From NCBI RefSeq assembly GCF_932526225.1, contig NC_064044.1:2919001-2983000 (forward strand): DNA of 64,000 nt, given 5' to 3'. Both the position numbers and the translations under genes were made by a program. The first letter of the stretch is position 1. Each line of letters starts with the position of its first letter. Shown here in pieces: positions 12,479 through 24,348 of this stretch. The DNA comes from Nematostella vectensis. Taxonomy: Eukaryota; Cnidaria; Anthozoa; Actiniaria; Edwardsiidae. The notes beneath the pieces are model-generated. The model searched no databases and had not been told where the DNA came from. It saw only the letters and a program-made list of their open reading frames with translations.

Positions 12479-12786
12479 ATAAAGCGGGAAGTAAATTTAC
12501 GCTGATTCAGTAATTAATAAAAGACTTCTTGAACCGAATTCCTGACACTGTTGTTTGGGTTTTATTTGAATTGAAATATCTTTATCATTTTGCAGAACAT
12601 TATTATTTGTATAATTTTTACATCACTTAGCAATAGAATGGAGCCGTTCTTTTAAAGAGATGGATTAAATTTCAGAATAATTCAAATGGCTTAGTTCGCT
12701 ACTGACATGCTTATCTTATTTGCATTGATTTTTCTTGAGGCACTAACCATCTAGAGAGTTCGTAACACATGGCCGCTGCAAAGTCG

Positions 12787-13677
12787 TTATCGTATATTTC
12801 TAGAGTGAGTGAATTTCCATCGATGTAGAGTCTGCGGGTTTTTACTTACTCCCTTGGCATAGTAACCCAAGTCTTGAATCCGCTGCGTGCGGTTATTTGA
12901 TGAAAGAAGCATCGGTATCCTGTGGCAAGATTTCTCCTGTTTCTCTTCGGGTAATTTTAAAGACAAATCAAATTTTAACATTCCTGTTTTCCTGTCTTTT
13001 GATGAATGAGAATCTAGCGATTCCGAGGTGACTCGAGTTGCGCATTTCTTTTCTAAGTTCATCGAATGATGACGTATTAGGCATCTTGGAAGTTTTCTGC
13101 TCTTTTTTTCCGATAACACGGTGCACGTTTTAAATACCTTCTCTTTTGGAGTAATCTCGAATAGCTCCTTTCTCTCCGACGTCTCTTTGTTGATTCTTTC
13201 CAGTATTTCTTCGTTGCTCCATAACCCGGGAAATGTGAAGTCAGACTTTTCAAAGTCCGATACATGCCTCCGAATCCGTTGGTCATTCCCGGATCCAAAC
13301 CCCAACTCGTCCTTGTAAAGCTTTATGGCAGTAGTTCGTGAATCCCTCTGTGTCCTCAGATCTATGATTCCCGGCCCATTTGATTCTTGTGGGGGCGGAG
13401 TAACTTTTCGTTTCTGCCGGACCGCAAGTAAATGCTGCGTTTGAATCACGCTCTTACGAAACCGGCTCGATGAGTGAGGTAGTCTTTTTCCTAATAGGTT
13501 CCCCGCGCGACTTAGAGCCCATTTTCTATCTGCGGGATACACAAACTCGTCTGCTCCTCCTGTAATGTTAGATCGCACATCAAGTCGACTGATTGTAGTG
13601 CTGTCGCTGCTAATTCCTAATGTCTCGCAAAAATCTTGAATCTTTTCGTCACAACTCTCTGCTATGCGTGGCAGCAT
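12787..13677 (-). CDS. Uncharacterised 296-residue protein
   Basis: A single uninterrupted minus-strand ORF of 296 codons. I do not recognise a family. The product is hydrophilic and rich in Lys, Arg, Ser and Glu, with no membrane segment or signal peptide, and has basic clusters such as RQKRK near residue 90. Acidic-aromatic segments such as DFTFPGLWSNEE occur near the middle. The start ATG at 13677 is the first of the ORF, and an AT-rich stretch lies just upstream. Length, balanced composition and lack of repeats argue for a real, perhaps lineage-restricted gene, or an exon of a larger one. Function unknown. Confidence 0.55.
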   Translation of the reverse strand: MLPRIAESCDEKIQDFCETLGISSDSTTISRLDVRSNITGGADEFVYPADRKWALSRAGNLLGKRLPHSSSRFRKSVIQTQHLLAVRQKRKVTPPPQESNGPGIIDLRTQRDSRTTAIKLYKDELGFGSGNDQRIRRHVSDFEKSDFTFPGLWSNEEILERINKETSERKELFEITPKEKVFKTCTVLSEKKSRKLPRCLIRHHSMNLEKKCATRVTSESLDSHSSKDRKTGMLKFDLSLKLPEEKQEKSCHRIPMLLSSNNRTQRIQDLGYYAKGVSKNPQTLHRWKFTHSRNIR

Positions 13678-14084
13678 GCTTGTCGGTCTTTAGATACTTT
13701 ACAAGTCTATTAAATATTATTCTTCTTAGCTGCCTAATTATAACCTAAACGACGTCACATGAACAAAACTTATGCTGACCCCCCCCCCAGTTGTGTACCC
13801 TGGAGACCAAAGGCTCCGAGAGTTTTTCGAGCGAAACGAGAGATTTTTCGATCGAAGCGAGAGATTTTTGGAGCGAAGCGCGAGTTTTTCGAGCGAAGCG
13901 AGAATTACGACAAGCGAAGCGAGGTGCCTCTAGGCGAACGCGGTCCTATTCAGGGTTCACTAATCGATTAATATGTCAGTTACAATTTAAATTTATAATC
14001 CCGGTCAAACCGGTTTCTCGTCAATTGGCATATCGAGCTGCCAAAATTACATGTTTACACTCAGAATGAAGGAAAGGATGGCTG

Positions 14085-14558
14085 TTATCTGATGTGACCG
14101 TGGGGATGGTATGTCCGGGAACTTGCTTCGAAGAGTTTCTGCCAAAGCAATAGCGATCTGTAGTAGAAATATATTTGGATTGTTGCCGTGAACTCAAAAG
14201 AAATACCGAGTCTCTCACGTTTCCCAAACGATTTGTTATTTTGATAGCCAATCAAAGTGCTAGGGTCAAGATCTGACTCGAAAGGGATTAACTCAACAAT
14301 AGACGACCGCATTACGCTGACGCCGCCAGCCCATTTGAGCGGATATTCAGCCTCTGGAACCCAGGGAACCAGTTGTGCCGTTAAATTGCCCCTTTGTAGT
14401 ATATGTTCTGCAGCTAATATGTTAAGCCATAGCCATGCTTTGACGCTTGTTTGAGTTAGAATGTTAGGCGCATTTTGCATGAAATACAATGCATTCTTCA
14501 CTCTGGGATTATTCGGTTGACGAGGTATTGTGTACCTGGACAATGTCGACTTATTCAT
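14085..14558 (-). CDS. Uncharacterised 157-residue ORF
   Basis: A minus-strand ORF of 157 codons with mixed, protein-like composition and several tryptophans and prolines (for example QLVPWVPEAEYPLKWAGG). I do not recognise a family. Two moderately hydrophobic stretches exist (SVKAWLWLNILAA and IQIYFYYRSLLLW) but no clear signal peptide. It starts at 14558, close to a divergent repeat-like region. It could be a single-exon gene, an exon of a larger gene, or a chance ORF. Confidence 0.35.
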   Translation of the reverse strand: MNKSTLSRYTIPRQPNNPRVKNALYFMQNAPNILTQTSVKAWLWLNILAAEHILQRGNLTAQLVPWVPEAEYPLKWAGGVSVMRSSIVELIPFESDLDPSTLIGYQNNKSFGKRERLGISFEFTATIQIYFYYRSLLLWQKLFEASSRTYHPHGHIR

Positions 14559-14892
14559 AATAACGCTAATTACAGTAAGAATTGACTAAACATTACCTTG
14601 CTAGCTTTCTTTCTCTTTGTTTTTAACACTTGTCGATTCGCGTTTCGGGGTTTTCGCGTTGTTCGTTTATATTTGTACCAAGTAGGCACAAAACGACCAA
14701 AACAACGCGAGTTGCCAACTTGCGAATACAAGCACAACCAAGAAACACTAAGGAAAACACTGTTGGTCAGCGGCGCCATATTGGCTGCCTCGGTTAAAAC
14801 GTCTCCGTAAAATCCGTTTGTGTTCCGTGTCGTTCTCTATTGAGGCGACCCTTATGTTGCCTCCACCACTATATTAGAGGCCGTGGGGCCTA

Positions 14893-17842
14893 ATGGTATA
14901 CCTTATAGTCCACCTAGCCAACTTATGGCTGACCTGTGGCCGTTGGCCTCTGTTCGTTGACCTTTCATGTATATCCGGTCGCCATCTTGAAAATCGAAAC
15001 GATGCTACCTCGTCCAGAGTGACATACAGCAGTGCCGTTCTCAAGTCAATCGGCAAAACACAACCAAAGGTGCGCGTGCCTGAGGATTTATGGGAGACCC
15101 TTCACGATCTGGGTATCAGGAAAGGTTTTCGATCAAAACGAGCCGGTCGCTGTCGCTATATTGGTTCTGGTACCCCTGTGGCCACAGGGCCCCTGACAGA
15201 GGAAGTTGTATTGAGTGTCCCCTCTCCTATTGGTGTCGCTCACAACGGTGTGGATATCGCTTGTATAACCGAGTCCTGGCTTACTCCCGATGTTCCGGAC
15301 CCTCAGCTCAACAACTTTACGATATTCCGCAAAGATCGCGTGTACAGTTCAGGGGGTGGAGTTGCTGTATACGTGAACAGTGATATCCCATGTAAAGAAG
15401 TGAACTCCCCGGAGCTTGTTGATTGTGTGTCAGAGTTACTTTGGTTGCAGTTAAGACCCGTGCGCCTCCCTAGATCAGTCTCAAGCATCTTGCTTGGAGT
15501 CATCTACCATCCACCTCGAGCGTCCACTGATGATAACACCAAGCTTTACGAGCACATACAAAGTGTAGTGGACCCTTATATGTCTAAACATCCTGACTGC
15601 CTGGTGTGGGTCGTGGGTGATTTTAACCCCACCTTCACCAAGATCTTGCCGTCCGTGTTTAAGTGCTCTTGCGGTCTGAGTCAAATTGTTGATGTACTGA
15701 CTAGAGACACTGGTATATTGGACTGGTGCCTAACTAACCAACCCAAACTGCCTGGGAAGCCTGTCCAACTCCCGAAATTGGGGAACAGTGACCACTATTG
15801 TATATTAATACGACAAGGACCTTGCAGAAAGCCACCCAAGAAAACCATCGAGCGCCGCGATATGCGTGATAACCGAATAAGGGAGTTTGGGAGATGGCTA
15901 ACTGCTCACTCGTGGGATGAATTATTCCTCATGACCTCGGGTAAGGAGAAATTCGAGCTCTTCCACAGTACTCTGACGGAAGCATTCAATAAGTACCTCC
16001 CTATCAATACTATCCACGTATCTTCCTCGGATTAACCCTGGATTACACATCAGATTAAACACGCTATTTCTGTAAGGCAACGAGCCTTCTCCAGGGGTGG
16101 CAAGGGCTCACCAGCCTTCCACTTGTGGCGTAATAAGGTTCAGCGGCTAATTAAATCTTGTAAGCGCACCTTCTATGAGAGAAAGGTTGAGGCCCTCAAA
16201 GAGTCTAACATCAGTCGTTGGTGGAAGGAGGTTAAAGCTTTATCTGGTGGCTCCTGTCGTAACGGAAAGTGGTACGATCAGCTCCTTGTTACAAGTGATT
16301 CCGACCCTATCGAGTCTCTGTGTAACAGGATGAATTCCTTCTTTGTCGGGCTGACCTATGACCTCCCCCCTCTAACTACTCGCGATGTGGCATCCTTTCA
16401 AGTCGATGAAGTCCCTGCTAGGTTACTTGCCACCATCCCGGAGGTTGAGCGAGCCCTATCTGCCAGCAAGGTCAAAAAAGCACCCGGTCCCGATGGAATT
16501 CCCAATACCATCCTGAAGACCTTCTCCTTCGAACTTGCTCCGGTCATATGCGACCTTTACAACAGCTCGCTAACTGATGGCTTCTTCCCATCTCCTCTAA
16601 AGTCTGCTATCGCACGTCCTCTCCCTAAGTCCAAGCATGCCAAGACCGTGGAAAACGATGTGAGACTTATCTCCCTAACGTCACAAGTCGCCAAGATCAT
16701 GGAAGGACTAACACTTTCGAGAATGCTCCCCGCTGTCTTAGATAAAATAGATAGTAAGCAGTTTGCAGTTGCGTCTAAGTCTACCGAACAGGCTATTGTC
16801 TATATTCTACACCTTATGCTTGAGGCCCTTGATCTCGGCAATTGCTCGGTTAGACTCTTTTTCGCGGATTTCAGAAAAGCATTCGATTTAATTGACCATC
16901 ACATCTTACTAGATAAGTTAAGATCACTTTATGTGGAAACGGCACTTTTGCGCTTGGTTGCAGCCTTTCTACAAGGGCGTTCGCAGTCTGTTTGCCTCGA
17001 TGGTAAAACATCTTCCTCGCAACTACTTAACGGGGGAATCCCCCAGGGTACCAGGCTTGGGCCCATTTTCTTCTGTGTAATGGTCAATGACTTGGTCGGG
17101 ACGTGGCCCCCGCGGGCTAAGTTCGTGGACGATTTGACTGTTCTTGAGGTGGTACCTAGGAACTCACCATCTCTGCTAGGACACATTGTTAACGACATTC
17201 AAGCATATGCCCTAAAGAATAACATGCGCCTTAATCCATCAAAGTGCAAAGAAATGTCCGTTAGCTTCTTAAACTATGATAGTTGCAGTTGGCAGCCTAT
17301 GGCCGTAGGCGGCAATACCATCGATCGGGTGCAGTCGTTCAAGCTGCTTGGCGTTCTCATATCGTGTGACTTGACATGGGTTGCGCACTGCGACTTCATA
17401 ATTAAGAAGGCTAACAAAAGGCTAAGAGTACTTAAGAAAAGCGGCCTGGATGCCATAAAGCTGATAACAGTCTACCGTTCACTTATCAGATCGGTCATTG
17501 AATATGCGTCTGCAAGCCTTTGCGAACCTTCCAAATTATCTGTCTGACGCCCTAGAGAATGTTCAGAGGCGTGCGCTCAAGATCGCTTTCCCAGCTAGTA
17601 GTTATGAGGGCTCACTCACGCTTGCAAACCTTCCAACGTTGCACGAGCGAAGAAATATCGCATGCCAGCGATTCGTTTCCAAAATCAAACCAGAGAATCC
17701 TCTTTTTCCTATCATTAAAGGGCGTCGCATTACGCATGATCCAGGTTATAATCTCAGGTCTAAATCTAAATCGTATCAGAGGCCTACTAATACGAGTCGT
17801 TTCAACGAGTTCGTTACTGTTAAATATGCTAATTACATTTGA
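14893..17842 (+). pseudogene. LINE endonuclease-reverse transcriptase ORF, broken
   Basis: The endonuclease part (to 16035) and RT part (from about 16036 to 17547) are in the same frame and separated only by one in-frame stop codon at 16033-16035. The last 110 codons or so (to 17842) continue in another frame after a single-base indel around 17510. The order endonuclease then RT then C-terminal tail matches the usual LINE ORF2. Residues before the endonuclease are unassigned. Confidence 0.85.
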
Positions 17843-17945
17843 TTAATTGTACTTTATTGTATTGCTTACTCGTATCTCTGACTCACCTGTAATCCAGTCT
17901 ATACTGCGAAAGGTTGAATTAAACTCATTATTATTATTAAAAGCA
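14893..17945 (+). mobile_element. Non-LTR retrotransposon (LINE), decayed
   Basis: A plus-strand LINE copy with an apurinic-type endonuclease followed by a reverse transcriptase. Endonuclease signatures include ACITESWL, WVVGDFN and SDHYCIL. RT signatures include APGPDGIPN, ADFRKAFDLIDH, GIPQGTRLGP and the catalytic FVDD box. The 3' end closes with an ATT-repeat tail at about 17927-17940, as in CR1/L2-like elements; the exact clade is uncertain. The coding frame is broken by a TAA at 16033-16035 and by a one-base frameshift near 17510, so this copy is not autonomous. Confidence 0.9.
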
Positions 17946-20900
17946 TCTGTTAGCTACTTAACCTTTACTCAATATGTAATCTTCATATTTTCGCGACAGA
18001 CTTTATTTTTTATATAGCATAACCTCACTGACTTAAACTTCAATACCCCATTTAGCCTGCGGTGTTATTATTGCGGAAAACCCGCTTCATTCGGTGATTG
18101 GGCGCCATCCTAACAACGCCGAGTACCGCCTGCAAGCAGGCAGCACTAGCTATACTCCAATACGCGCAATATGTGTACTCCAATTTTCGTAATGTTTCTG
18201 TATTGTTACCCTCCAATATTTGGAGGCCTGCTACGGCACTGAAGGATAGAATAATTTTTACCGTTTTCTTGATTATTTCTCTAATTCTTAGACCCCCACT
18301 AGCTTGTACTACAATACGCCACTAACTCAGCTTGCAAAACTCGAGCTTCACGTTAACTGATATTTTTATTTTTAATGTGGTTGCTCTTATTATTGAGAGA
18401 GCTCTATCACACATTTGGTTTAAGGTACCTAGCTCGTGCGGGGACGTGTGAAAGTCTTGGGAGGCCTTAAATATAAATCCTTTTATAAAAACTGATTCCC
18501 TCTGCTTTTAATTCTAGGTATTTGGAAACTACGACTTTATTCTATAGTGATTTTATTACGCCTAATAATATACAGTTTATCCAAACCAATAGACGTTAAC
18601 AACCGAATTTCTCGCTTAGTGCTCGAGGTAAGCGGAGACGGAAGCGTAAGAGTCTTATGTCGCTTGAAACCCGGCTCGACGTAAGCGCAAGGTTTTACGC
18701 ATGCTCAGTTCGTAGTCTAGTGCCCATACCTCCTCGACGAACCAAAGCTGAATGCTCCGTTTAAGAGCTAGGCAACCCAACGGCAAACACGCTGGCATGT
18801 CAAAAATGCTTTTGTTTATTCTAGAAATTTGATTGGCCAAGACAAAACATTATAGCATAAGATACAAATAACATATACAACATGATTCATAATATTTTTT
18901 AATATTTTGGTTATAGGGTTAATTACTGTCTGATCCAGCTTTTCAGGAAAATTTTATGTGGGGAACCTTGTTAATATAAGACAACTACAGCTATTGTTCT
19001 GGCTTCTTCTGATTGGTTTACCACAAGAAATTACCTGTAAGGTATGTAGCAAAGGACATGTTTCATTTTTAACTCGTGAATGCTTGCAAAGCATATGTCA
19101 TCGATGTGGGTTGAGCGTGCGCATGCGCCACTGACGTCATTCGGTCTTCTATGGTTCAGTTCAATTCAAGTTGATAGTTTGCAAACAAAACAAGTAAAAT
19201 GCTAGCAAAGCTTTTAATTCTCCTTGTTTTAGTACTTGAAGATTCGCGTCTCTGGGTTTTCGCGTTATTTGTTTGAATTTGTGCTGAAAGAGCGATTTTG
19301 TGCCGAAAGAGCGGTAGCCAAAGCTGTGACTTTAAACTCAGAGAAACACAAAGGGAAAGCCTCTGTTAACAGGGCCTTTGTTTGCAGGGTAATACGGAAA
19401 AGCCTCTGTTTGCAGGGCAAGAAAAAGAGTTTTGACTTTTATAAGTTTTTTTTTTCATAATTATTTTTTTATAAGTTACTAAATATCCAACAAAACTCAT
19501 CCAAACACGCTTATTCATCGAATAACGATTTTGCGCCTTTATTGAATGTTGACATGCTTAAAACACGGGTACTTTCCGGAAAGAATAGGGCGAAATTTGA
19601 CATACGAACCGTACGATACCAATTAGTATAAACCTTAATATTACTCATAGGTCAATTGGGTAATGCCTTGGTTGTGTAGCGGTTCGGTCACTTGTCTATG
19701 ACGTCAGAGACCGGAGGTTCGATCCCTTTTTGTGACACCTGTTTCTTTTGTTTGTTTTTTATAATAATAAATAATCATACTGTTCTTGGTGTTTCATCAA
19801 TTAAAAAGAAAAAAGGTAAAAGGACATTTTTGTGTACTCTCAGCATCTTGGATGTGCTCATCCTTTGTCAAAACTTATCCTGTAAATATATCTTATGCAC
19901 ACAAGAAAATATCTAGAAAAATAAATTTGCATTCACGAGTTGGCTCAAAGAGCCCTTTAATTTGTCAAAATCTTACTACAGCGGAACATAAGCATAAATT
20001 AAGTAATGCTCCGTGCAAGAACTAGGCAAACTCCCATTGTTCTGCGGCAAAAAGCTTTATTATAGCTTTCCCACATAGAATATTTTTTATACCAAACATA
20101 CATGCAGGACATTTAGAAGATAGTAAGATTTTGAAGAAATTGCGTGAAACATGTCCTTTGCTCAGATTAACTTATTTGTGTTGTTGTTATTTTCTTGCTG
20201 TGCCGCGAATAACCCCTTTGAAATTACCTATAATTGCTTTTTGCAATTTGCTTATTAAGAGAATTGTTTTAAATTTTCGATTTCAACTATTGTCACAGGT
20301 GAAAATGATCGAGCGATACAACAGATACACTAATGCTTTTGGCTAAGAACCATACAAAAAAAACAAAGAAAGTAAAAATGTATTAATTCTCTGCATACTT
20401 AATACAATCTTTATGTAGTATAGCATTTTAAAATTGTTTTAATTGTTGGAGGACTTAAAATTTTGTTCATTTTCAGATCATGATAAAGGCTTTTCTGCTC
20501 CTTTTAATGAGGGGGTACGTGTTAATATGCTTCGGTGACGAATTCTTATTATTTCTATTTTTGCAGATCATTTAGCGAGTTAAAATGGGAAACAAGGAAA
20601 CAACAGTTTTAACAGTTATATGGAATCGAGCGCTATCCAATTGATTCTACTTGATTTAAAAAAGCCAAATATTGTGATTTTCAAAACATTTAAAGATCAT
20701 GAGTTTTAATCAATATTTGTGCAACTTGAATATTTTTTGTGTAATTAAGAATAATCACTTAGTCGAAATTGAAGATGATTTGTCAATCTCTTATTGATTT
20801 CGTTCAAAAGTGGCCCCAAAAATTATTAATAAGTGCTCGCCAGAAAGAAGATTTCCACTGACCATCAAATTAAAAGTATGCCCGAATAATGGGACAATAA

Positions 20901-21060
20901 AATGCCCCTTTCTGTTATCTGTTTTCAATTTCTACTTCTTTAGCCAATCAGAAAAAAAGTCATTTTGCATGCATATATTGATGCGTGTTTTATTCAATAA
21001 CATTCACATTAAGCCTCCCAAGTCGTTGAGTAAATTTCGTACTCCCGTTCGACACTAAGT
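17946..21060. other. Spacer without a supported gene
   Basis: Three kilobases between the LINE and the receptor gene. Only short ORFs occur. The stretch at 19215-19330 resembles 14600-14700, so both are probably copies of a dispersed repeat. A tRNA-like sequence sits at 19660-19745. Nothing else is supported. Confidence 0.55.
19660..19745 (+). mobile_element. tRNA-like SINE head
   Basis: The sequence has a D-arm/A-box-like TAGCGGTTCGG and a B-box GGTTCGATCCC about 40 bp apart, followed by a T-rich tail. Spacing fits a tRNA-derived polymerase III promoter. The acceptor stem does not close well, so a SINE or tRNA pseudogene is more likely than a working tRNA. Confidence 0.45.
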
Positions 21061-21107
21061 ATTAAAACTGCGCGATATTTTGAGAAACCCACCTTTCGAC
21101 AGTAGCC

Positions 21108-22421
21108 ATGTCCATGGAAGGACGTCTGAATTGGACATTCGAGCTATCCAATGGCACTACTGCAAGGGGACTATCAGCGAGCGAGAAGGCGCAAGTCGGG
21201 GGATTTGTCGCCGTCATAGTGCTTGGTATTGCGCTAAATCTGACCGTTATCCTCCTTGTCGTGTTCAAGAAAGTCCCGAAGAAAAACACGATAGTTTTTA
21301 TCGTTAACATGGCGGTAGCCGATATGTCGTCGCTGTTACTGGAACCAACGTATTCTATAAATAGCATCATATCGCCGTCATCTAGATGGTTTGGACTAGA
21401 CTTTGTTAGCTCAGCGCTCTGCAAAGCCTATGTTGTCTTGCTAAATTCAGTGACCTGGGTCTCTCTAATAACTTTGTTAATCATATCACTGGAGCGGCTG
21501 AAAGCGGTGTCATCTGTTGTGCAATTGAACACATTATCGCGCCGGAGCATTGCTTTGTTGATCGCAATGTCTTGGGCTCTATCCTTTGGGTTACACACGA
21601 TTTTTCTTGCGAAATGTGACGCTGAGCAAATTGATGGGTCGTTTGACTGTGTCTGTCTCCAAGAAATGGATATTTCGATTATATTTCTGGTCTCAAATGG
21701 CTTGTATTTTACCTTAGTAATAGCCATCGTGGTGATAAACCTGGTGATTATACGAAGACTGGTCCACTCCCAGGCGGCCATCGATCTCCCCGCAGCACAA
21801 CAAAAAAGGCGTGTCAAGAAGTTCCGCTCTGCCGTCCGCATGGTCCTTGGTTCCTTGCTCGCCTATACTACCTGTGTTACGCCGCTATACATATTTCTAT
21901 CGATTTACCATGTCGAGTTTTTGTTCAAAAAAACTTTGGATTATAACCCTAGTGAGGTGGCAGTTTATCTTTTCTTACTCATATTCCATGTGAACTGTGT
22001 GCTTGGTCCAATTATGTATTTTGTGTTTCTGGACGATTTTCGACATGCCTTACGTTCTCTTTTGTGGAACAAAAAACGGCGATCAGAAAGGACACGGTCT
22101 TGCAACACAACGAGCCAGACGATTATGGGTGAAATGAACGAAATGGATGAAATGAATCAGCGGCATGCAGAGAACACAAACGAAGCCATGGAAAATAGGG
22201 AAGGGATAAACACTTGTAGCAGAGGGACAGTTACAGGGCACAAGAACGAAGTAAAGGAAAATGACGAAGGGAAAAGTGGGCTTGCAAGACAGTTACGAAA
22301 TACAAACGACGCTACGGAAAGTAGCGAAGTGAAGACTTGCAAGAAAGCGCCAGTAGGGTACACGAACGAAGCCATCGATACGAATGAAACGGAGCAGAGC
22401 ATCCTCGATACGGCTTTTTAA
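21108..22421 (+). CDS. Rhodopsin-class G protein-coupled receptor
   Basis: A single-exon receptor of 437 residues, acting at the plasma membrane through heterotrimeric G proteins; ligand unknown. Seven hydrophobic segments are visible. Class A landmarks are: Asn in TM1 (GIALNLTVI), Asp in TM2 (NMAVADMSS), ERL in place of DRY after TM3, Trp in TM4 (MSWALS), a TP motif in TM6 (CVTPLY) and GPIMY in place of NPxxY in TM7. The N-terminus carries N-x-T/S sites (NWT, NGT). The long C-tail is hydrophilic, rich in Asn, Glu and Thr, with loosely repeated segments (NEAMENRE, NEVKENDE, NDATESSE). Intronless receptors are common in cnidarians. The variant TM3 and TM7 motifs suggest a lineage-specific subfamily. 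Confidence 0.88.
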   Translation: MSMEGRLNWTFELSNGTTARGLSASEKAQVGGFVAVIVLGIALNLTVILLVVFKKVPKKNTIVFIVNMAVADMSSLLLEPTYSINSIISPSSRWFGLDFVSSALCKAYVVLLNSVTWVSLITLLIISLERLKAVSSVVQLNTLSRRSIALLIAMSWALSFGLHTIFLAKCDAEQIDGSFDCVCLQEMDISIIFLVSNGLYFTLVIAIVVINLVIIRRLVHSQAAIDLPAAQQKRRVKKFRSAVRMVLGSLLAYTTCVTPLYIFLSIYHVEFLFKKTLDYNPSEVAVYLFLLIFHVNCVLGPIMYFVFLDDFRHALRSLLWNKKRRSERTRSCNTTSQTIMGEMNEMDEMNQRHAENTNEAMENREGINTCSRGTVTGHKNEVKENDEGKSGLARQLRNTNDATESSEVKTCKKAPVGYTNEAIDTNETEQSILDTAF

Positions 22422-22739
22422 ATTTCAGCCTCTTGTTTATTTATTTAAGTACGGAATAAATGAGTACGGAATAATGGGTACGGATTAAATGAGTAGATTT
22501 AAATAAACAATGCTGCTTGTTAGAAAATGCAAGTGAAAGAGACATTTTCATTCATGAATTTTTATGTAAGGCGCGGGCTAGTCTTGTATTGCGGGTTTAT
22601 TTTCTGGACGTTTTCTTGGAAAAAGACGAGGTCACCTGGCGCCTGGAGGGATCAGGCAAGCGAACTCTTTTATACTTCAGCGGACAACTGCAAAGAGAGA
22701 AAACAGGTCGCGTTATTCGGCCGAGATTCCAAAGACAAT

Positions 22740-23200
22740 TGCCACGCGGGAAAATATCGCAGGGTTTCGGAGCTACGCTACACTTGCCACGCGGGAAATT
22801 ATTGCTTGGAGTCGGGATGCGCTACTACTCGCCACGCGGGAAATTATTGCTTGGAGTCGAGATGCGCTAGTACTTGCAACGCGGGAAATTATTGCTTGGA
22901 GTCGGGATGCGCTAGTACTTGCCACGCGGGAAATTATTGCTTGGAGTCGGGATGCGCTAGTACTTGCCACGCGGGAAATTATTGCTTGGAGTCGGGATGC
23001 GCTACTACTTGCCACGCGGGAAATTATTGCTTGGAGTCGGGATGCGCTACTACTTGCCACGCGGGAAATTATTGCTTGGAGTCGGGATGCGCTACTACTT
23101 GCCACGCGGGAAATTATTGCTTGGAGTCGGGATGCGCTACTACTTGCCACGCGGGAAATTATTGCTTGGAGTCGGGATGGGCTACTACTTGCGTTAGTAC
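22740..23200. repeat. 45-bp minisatellite
   Basis: About ten copies of a 45-bp unit (core CCACGCGGGAAATTATTGCT) lie in tandem, the last several almost identical. Long ORFs in three frames here are artefacts of the 15-codon unit. Confidence 0.95.
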
Positions 23201-23280
23201 TTGCCAAGCGACCCTTTTGCATTTTAGTCAATTTACCGCCAAATTATACCGGGAGTTAATGATGCGTTTTGTTTAGTTAG

Positions 23281-23475
23281 GCCTAGTGCACACTAGCGAC
23301 ATATCGGCATAACGACATGGGCGCCCGCACTCTTATCTTCGACATAACGACATAGACATAACGACATAAGAGAAAAAAACATGCTTTTTCTTTTATGTCA
23401 TGATGTCCATATCGTTATGTCGGGCTAAACATAGTGCGCGCGCCCATGTCGTTATGTTGCTAGTGTGCACTAGGC
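23281..23475. mobile_element. MITE, near-palindromic, 195 bp
   Basis: Starts with GCCTAGTGCACACTAGC and ends with its reverse complement. Inverted similarity continues almost to the centre (GACATAACGACAT-like motifs on both arms), so the transcript could fold into one long hairpin. No coding capacity. Target duplication is unclear. Confidence 0.85.
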
Positions 23476-24348
23476 ATTATGAGTCAACGGGAATTCATAA
23501 ATCCGACGCGCGAACGAATATCCAATCAGAAAGCAGCAAATAGAAGCCAGCGGAGTGCAACCCAAATGTCCCACAAAATTGTACAACATGTCGGATGAGG
23601 TCAGTGAGTCCTGCTCGGATTTATCTAAAATACAGACGTTTTTCTTACCTAACATGGTGGAAACTTGTCTTGTTGTCCAAGCTTGGTGAAAATCTTGTAG
23701 AGAAGCATAGAAAAAGATGACTACGAGTTTGGTTGTTGAATGGAAACGGCACGAATATAGCTCAAAATACGAAAACTTGGAAATGATTAGATAAAGCGGT
23801 GCTCTCTTCGGTAGGTACTATGTGTTTTCGAAGCTATTCTTGTCAACTTGCAGTGATTTAAGTGCGGTGAAAATGGAAGAGTAAGCCGAATTCGCTGTTT
23901 ACGTCTGACTTCTAAGAAAAAGTTTTATCTGCAAACGTCAAGATTTACTTACTTACAGCAAAAATACAAACGACAGTCTCATTCTTATAAGTGATTGAGG
24001 TAACCTAGGATAATAACACAAGTGTAATGGCAGGACTTACATTGCTCTTGTAAGTGGTTTGTTTGCTTTTTGTTTTTTGTTTCTTCGTATATTTTACGCG
24101 TTTTTCTGCAATTTGAATCCCAACTCTACACTAAAAGTGGCCGGTTAAAGAAAACAGGGCTAGTCCATACTTCTACGCTGACCGGAAAATGCTTATTTGC
24201 TTGTCCGGATTCGCAAAAATTATCTCAAACCAATCTTTATCGCCGTCGATTGCCGACTTTTTGTGTGACATTTGTGGGCCACATGGCTGTTATTGCACCA
24301 TCTCTTTCCTGATTGGCTACTCGTGCGCGCGTAATTGACATGTCGGAT

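Noticed and set aside
12048-12513. Arg/Pro-rich ORFs in several frames
   Set aside because: Frame-shifted readings of a 47-bp minisatellite.
14893-15060. First part of the LINE ORF as a separate host gene
   Set aside because: It runs in frame into the endonuclease domain and has no independent features.
22527-23276. 249-codon Cys/His-containing ORF
   Set aside because: Most of it is the translated 45-bp array, and the frame has no domain outside the repeat.
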